Part shown: piece by piece, positions 58,652-64,000 of the stretch
How the letters are laid out: the number at the start of each line of letters is the position of its first letter
Numbering within the stretch: the stretch's first letter is position 1
DNA from: Spirometra erinaceieuropaei
Taxonomy: Eukaryota > Platyhelminthes > Cestoda > Diphyllobothriidea > Diphyllobothriidae
Reading direction: 5' to 3'
NCBI GenBank assembly: GCA_902702965.1
Contig: CACRXP010000185.1
Span: forward strand, 270,797 to 334,796
DNA length: 64,000 bases
Position numbers and translations under genes: made by a program
The notes under the pieces: model-generated
Databases searched by the model: none
The model's input: the letters and a program-made list of their open reading frames with translations, nothing else
What the model was told of the DNA's origin: nothing

Positions 58652-59110
58652 CAGTAGGCGTGCTAACTCATGAAATGTTAACCGAAATTCTGAAGAATGT
58701 TTTCGTTTCGAAAAGACTGCCTAAGTAGGGTTTTAAAATCGATAATCATGCGGCACGGTTCTACAATAATTCAGTTACCTAAAGATACCGGCTTTCGAAT
58801 GAACTTCCTTTTGTTTGCATGCAAAAACCATACTTCGTAAAAAATAACTACTGAAGTAGCATGCATTTTTCTCATTGATTTTCGATGCCCCTAAATGTCC
58901 AATTATATTTCATGGAAAACATGCATAAAAATATTTATTTTTGTTCATTCGATAGAAACTGTCGTCTTTTTCCAATTTTATAGTCGAAGGAAGGGTATAA
59001 TTCGGTTTTCAAGAACTTTTCCAATCCCCGAACAATTCTTAACCCTACCTGCCGTTACACTTGCATTCAGGGTTTCCAAGCTACAATTCATCTTTTATGA
59101 ACCACGTTGG
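58652..59110. repeat. Foldback left-arm half copy
   Basis: Starts CAGTAGGCGTGCTAACTCATG. It follows the 21803 left arm through the GGAAAACATGCATAAAAATA block and ends near the element centre. Confidence 0.65.
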
Positions 59111-59597
59111 CCTTTGTCCCTACCTTTTTAAACATATACCTGTTCGGCTGGCCAGCGTACATGCCCAAAGAAAATAACTGATGATGGACGGAAACATATT
59201 TGTTTGATGATGGGATGATGATTGCTTGTTGATGGGACTCTTTGTCAAAGTGGGAAGACTCTACACCCTACAAACCCCACGATTGCAGTAGTTCTTTTCC
59301 GCCTCAAACGCAGACGCCAGACGCTGCGCAAAGTCTCCTCATCACTACCTCCGCAATTGGTGTTGGTCCTTTTTGTACGCCTAGAACAAACTCCTTGAGC
59401 AACAGACGCATAGTTAACTGTGTTAAGGGGATGAGCGTTAAGTCACCTAAAGCCTTTATTTACAATCAGTTTTGGATGCTACTATTAAGGTTTGAGTAGC
59501 AGTAATTTTGCCGGTTGATTTTTACGTTCCGAATTCTGTAATTAGGAAGTGACTGTAGGAATGGCATCTAAATATACCCTACCTTCAATTGTAGGGG

Positions 59598-59912
59598 TCC
59601 CTTCTTCAACGGACGCTACGCACTGCTTCAGGCCGGAGAATGCAGGCAAGACCTGCGACGCATGGGTCTGCAAACTGTTGGCTCGGTGCTGATCTGCGAG
59701 TTGGCTAACAACGGATACATCAACTGTCAGGTTCCAGTACGACCCTGGCGTCAGTATAATGCTGCAAGTACCTTCCAACAACAAAAACAACGATCCGGCA
59801 GCCCCGGCAGTGAGAGCACTTTCGCTGCGCTGGCCGCTGGGACACCAACGTTAAATATTGAGGGTCAACTGTCCTTGGATCAGTTGCAGTCCGGGCAGCT
59901 TAAAGAACAATA
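59598..59912 (+). CDS. Possible C-terminal exon of an unrecognised gene
   Basis: After a TTGTAG acceptor (59592-59597) the frame reads GPFFNGRYALLQAGECRQD, then LRRMGLQTVGSVLICELANN, then GYINCQVPVRPWRQY. That ordered, mixed composition looks like a folded domain. A Gln/Ser/Ala/Leu-rich tail follows to a stop at 59912. The in-frame ATG at 59662 is probably internal. I do not recognise the family. Upstream exons would be expected to the left on the plus strand. Frame quality is better than anything else nearby, so this may be a genuine last exon. Confidence 0.45.
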
Positions 59913-60794
59913 GAGAGCAACCGTTTCTTCATGTTCTTCACCCATCCTTTTCACAGATATCTCAGGAGGCGCCTTTAAAGCCGATGCACCAACGACCCCG
60001 GAGTAGAACAGAAAACTCTGTAACGGTTGGCAGTGGGTTGGGATGGCCATAGGCAACTAAATGCATGCACGGAGATAGAGGGTATCCGAGAAACGAGTGA
60101 AATCCCGCGGACACTGAGCAAGACAAGGGTTGTGATTTAGCCTTTGAAAATGGTAGCCTCTCTGCCTGTACCAAAACTGCTCCTGCGATTTAAATTCAGT
60201 TTCTGAAACCTGCGTCTCACAACGCGCACATAATTTAAATGGGAGAGAATAGTATTCGAGTATCCAGCTCTCATTTAACGGAAGCAACGTCCTGTGTTTT
60301 TTGCGAAAGCTTAGGATTTACGAAATAGTAATTGAGGGTATTTTCGGACATTTATGATCGCGGAAATACTGTGTTGCAGAAACCTCGAAGGTCCAATATT
60401 CAAAAGTCATTTTTGTGAATAAAAGGTGAATAAGTATTGCTTTTTTCGCAGTTGAGGGATGCACCCGCTATGGTTCCAAATCAAAGCCTCCAGCGAAATA
60501 TCGGGATATCAACGGTTTAATCTCGTCCGGCGGTACAAATTTTTCATTTTCACAGTTCCTTGTGGTCCACCAAAATTAATCAGGTTCCGTTTTGTTGCCA
60601 AAGAAGAGTTTCAGAGCTCAGCGAGCAGTTACCGAAATGCCAAAGAAGTCGTCTGTAAATAACGCAAGGTAGAATTTTGGGGCCTGCTCGAGTTCTTGTG
60701 CAAAAGTGCGATGACACGTATATTCGACAAACATACATAACGTTTACTTTACTAATGTAAGTAGATGGTATTCTTAGACTATTGTTTGTGGAAG

Positions 60795-60830
60795 GGTGGA
60801 CATTTCTGGCTTATTAGCCGTCGACGGAAG
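60795..60830 (-). repeat. SINE family A short fragment
   Basis: TTTCTGGCTTATTAGCCGTC is identical to the body of the other copies. Confidence 0.5.
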
Positions 60831-61353
60831 GCCGTTGTCGAGCTCAGGACATAAAGATAAAGCATTTGACCTAATGCCCAGTTGCAAAAGATCCTGCGAT
60901 CGACCTCCGGCTATCCAAACAGGAAATCCTCATTTTGTTCCCCCTTGTTCCTCCCGGCATCTTCTCATTTTTAAAATTCGCCACAGTGAGACTTCGACGG
61001 TGCCCATGATCGGGGTCAAAATATAAAGGATTATAAATATTACCGTATACTGGCCGTATTACTGGGCGATTCTGAAACGTTTACCTCTGTTTGACGCCAC
61101 TTTTGTGATGTTTGTAAACTGTAAAAGTCAAATATTTGCCGATGCATTTGTTCGGCTATGATTTTCAACGGTCTAGCCGGCCCGAACGACGTACCACCTC
61201 GTACTTCACCGTGATCGTCGTTCCGTCCCTCGTCTAGCCACCATCATTGAAGAACGAAGGATTAAGAGCGACATCCAGATACCGTCAAACTGTTTTAATC
61301 GGACCAGCTATGTGCCATACCACGTGATGGCCAGAGTCGAATATTAGGTACCT

Positions 61354-62900
61354 GTGACAGTCAGCTCTCGTAATCCCTATCCAGCTCGCTTGTGGAAATC
61401 GTCTCTACGAGTTGAATGTCGTGACTCAGTCTCTCCGCGCGGCGAACGTGTGATTCAATCTGTGATCGGCTGCGGCGGACATGGATCTTCTGCACGCTCA
61501 GGACCAGGTCTCAGCAGTTTTCAAGTCCCATCAAACATCGTTAGCTTGACAGTTATGAATGACGAAGTCCTTGCGGTGCCCTCCGACACGGTGACAAGTG
61601 ATAGAATAAGTACATAGTGACAGAGGAATGGCGCCAGGCATACCGCATTGAGTCCGGTATCATGAATGCCAAAAAGACGGGGGAAGGGTGTCGGTCGCAT
61701 AAACTGGCAGAATTAAACAGCCTTGTCCCGAGGCGTCAGACTATCTTGCATTTGCCTACCTGTTCACCATTCTTGAACTTACTGTCTGTTTATCTGAATG
61801 GAAGGAACTCGGTTCAATGCGACGCGCGTGGCATGTGTTGGACTATCAGATCGTTGACATTTAATTAGTAATTCTTTCACAACTCGTATCTTGTCCCGAT
61901 ATCCATAGTTTGGGATTAGCAATCGTGTCCTTCGCGTTCACGACAGCCTCTCTCCGCCTGCTAAACACGCCTGCTCCACGCATGGCGAACTAGGCTCTCA
62001 CAGAAACACCAAAAGGGTGGTTCGTACTTCAGCTAGGTGACAGTGACATAGAGCACATACTAGGAAAGAGTTAGTGCAATCTGACACTCTGTCCTACGGT
62101 GAGGATGGAACTATCCCGTCAGTTAGCAGCCTTAAGAGCCACGACCTTTTAGAGCAATGTGATAGTTTAAAAGCGCGTCAAATTATTTATAGTATTGAAA
62201 ATGTCTTAAGTGCCTTGGGCACGGAGTCAACCTCACCCTCTCTCTCCCAGACGCCAGTTCACTGCCCGATCCCGTCAGTCATCTGGTGTACGGACTGGGC
62301 CAAGTTGGTCAGTGCGGCGTTGATCTGCGCCTAGGCGTGCCGACACGTCCTCTGACCGTGCGTGGCGCTTGTTACGCATGCGCAGCTCGAATAAAGCCTA
62401 CCTCGTCCTAATCTTGCCCCCTTTTTGGTTCAGCACATTTCGCACGCAGCCCATTGTGGAGGCCAATTCTAGCTTCCTCGACATCCCTTGTAAAATGAAC
62501 CTTAGCATAGGTAGCCGTCCTTCCTGGGTGGCCGTAGATATCTTCGATAGCCTTCCTAGTGATTGTGAAATCACCAAGTTCCCAAAAACATCTTTAAAAC
62601 ACAGCCTTTAGGCGCTATCGGTCCTCCTTGGCCTGTTGAGGCCCAGGAAACAGACCACTTCTCTCAGGTGATGTCTGAGGTAAATTTTCCTACTCAGGAT
62701 TTCAGTTTACGACTTCCGATCAATACGTCGCTTAGCAATCAAACAGCTGATCTGGCGAACGCTCTTATTAGAGATCCTGCATTTCGTACGAGTCCGTAGC
62801 TTGAGGATCGTAAGACAAAGTCGGAAGTGCAGTCGGCCCACCAGATGTCACCTAACAGTTCGACCATCGTTTCCGATGACAACAAGGTGGAGCAGGAACG
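61354..62900 (+). other. Region with several open frames, possibly exons or an old ORF
   Basis: Plus-strand frames at 61354-61617, 61617-61868, 62074-62334 (EDGTIPSVSSLKSHDLLEQC), 62369-62611 and 62611-62800 (GPPWPVEAQETDHFSQVMSE, after a TTTAG) each look moderately protein-like but lie in different frames. I cannot connect them by clear splice sites or name a family. They may be exons of an unrecognised gene or a decayed element. Confidence 0.25.
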
Positions 62901-62970
62901 GTGACTTGCGCGTGGATTAGTTTAAAGTGGTAGTAGACTTGCGCTGCATCTACCGCACTAGTGGTAATAT
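62860..62970 (-). repeat. Dispersed repeat family D, fragment
   Basis: Minus strand GTGCGGTAGATGCAGCGCAA and the CAAGTCACCGTTCC block. Confidence 0.55.
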
Positions 62971-63299
62971 AAACGCTAACAATACCGGACCACCCGTTTT
63001 TGAGGATTCAATGACGTAGTGCAGGACAAAACACGCGACGGCAGGGTGAGGTAGTAGGACTTTACGGCACCAACCGTTTCCTGATGCATGAGGAGTCAGC
63101 GCCAACATGACTTCTTGGCTCCAGAGAAGATGTTACCGTTTTTTAAGACTTCCTGTTGCACGGGGTCAGCATTATATTGACGCTTTTTACTAATGGGGAT
63201 GAGCAGATTTACATTCCATAAGGGTACCGCAGTACAGTTCTTACTTGCGATCACCCCTCAGGTCTGAGTTGGGGCGCCTCTTCTTCAGCTGCAGCGAGT

Positions 63300-63580
63300 C
63301 GGCGCTGTGCACACAAACTTTCGCCGCTTCGCGCGCGTTGGATGGCCTGGCCTGTTACCTGCGTTCCCCTAAACCAACCAATCACATGAACAACACTCAG
63401 CTAGGCGTTCCATCATAATGGCACCCGCGTAAACAACACACCAAAACTTGTACTTTCTCGAGTGGACGCTGTGTTCTGGCACGCAAGCAAACAGCCAGAT
63501 TATAGAAACCTGCCCTGCGTACAGAATAAACTGATTCTCACAACCCCTTGACTTCTGACATTAAACGGGACGAACTTACT
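63300..63580 (-). repeat. Dispersed repeat family C
   Basis: Inverted copy of about 42490-42660 plus flanking similarity. Confidence 0.6.
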
Positions 63581-63807
63581 GTATGTAGGTAAAGTTAATA
63601 TCACACCCCTGGCCCTCACGTGTTGGTGATCCCGATCTTCCGAACACTGGAAGTTCGCAAGCGCACCGTTCACGACAGCCGTCTTTCGACAATTTACAGC
63701 AGGATGTCGCATAACCAGTAGTCACTCGTCAGCTCAACCTCTCAAGGATCCAGCGTACGCATGTACAGATTTGAAGTTATTAATGCGAGTGAAGACCCAG
63801 CTCACTG

Positions 63808-64000
63808 CAGTTACCACTAGCGGCCCGTGGCGAAAACGAGACCGTCGACGAACTTCCTCCCTTTTCCGCACCCGCCGTCAACAGCCTCCAAGCTGCATGT
63901 GCTGGTATCACCAACAATTCGGGGAATCAGCGCGACGACGTCTGCGCCACTACTCTTCGAAGTCATCTCCAATGGCCTCGGGAAAACAAACCCACCCGGC
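63808..64000 (+). CDS. Possible exon running off the window edge
   Basis: Following CACTGCAG, the frame from 63808 stays open to the end: LAARGENETVDELPPFSA, then NSLQAACAGITNNSG, then RDDVCATTLRSHLQWPREN. Base composition is more GC-rich than the surroundings. Not recognised. Confidence 0.3.

Noticed and set aside
59175..59205. CTGATGATGGACGGAAAC looks like another hammerhead core
   Set aside because: There is no room for a stem II between CTGATGA and GAAA, no terminal-repeat context, and the area is simple TGATGATGG repeats.

Overview
This is a gene-poor, repeat-rich window from a eukaryotic nuclear genome. The layout is an intron-rich metazoan gene set among decayed transposons. A flatworm, most likely a large-genome tapeworm, is my best guess. 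The basis is the mix of degenerate CR1-like LINEs, Penelope-like elements with hammerhead-type motifs, Merlin DNA transposons and tRNA-derived SINEs, together with a divergent but well-aligned glutaminase. The species assignment is inference, not proof. There are no bacterial operons, CRISPR arrays or canonical tRNA/rRNA genes.

The one gene I recognise with confidence is a kidney-type glutaminase (GLS) on the plus strand, in seven exons from 27413 to 43589. Splicing at the positions given yields 437 codons to the stop. They align without gaps to human GLS at a constant offset of 205 residues, and every catalytic residue I know for the family is present. Exons upstream of 27413, which should encode the N-terminal region, were not found. 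The first intron begins with GC instead of GT. The allosteric loop has a serine where human GLS has Phe322.

Around it, by region. 1-1700: arms of a palindromic (foldback) repeat family. 2009-5900: a minus-strand decayed CR1-like LINE. 5910-9100: SINE, Penelope and LINE fragments. 11226-12132: an unclassified element with terminal inverted repeats. 15291-16020 and 18638-20449: two Penelope-like insertions with target-site duplications and hammerhead-type cores. 21803-22789: a complete foldback element flanked by TA. 24008-25799, 46538-47737 and 55712-57330: three more foldback elements, each carrying a nested Merlin-family insertion. 36520-38690: a foldback element split by a Penelope element that still shows reverse-transcriptase and GIY-YIG motifs. 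34640-35440: a LINE reverse-transcriptase fragment inside the fourth GLS intron. 42480-63580: several further dispersed repeat families. 54361-54765: a 200-bp direct tandem repeat. 57368-57598: a degenerate telomere-like hexamer tract.

A few possible exons of unrecognised genes lie at the right end (55215-55668, 59598-59912, 61354-62900, 63808-64000), all low confidence. Assembly gaps are a single N at 20313, inside the larger Penelope element, and a run of Ns at 44417-44820.
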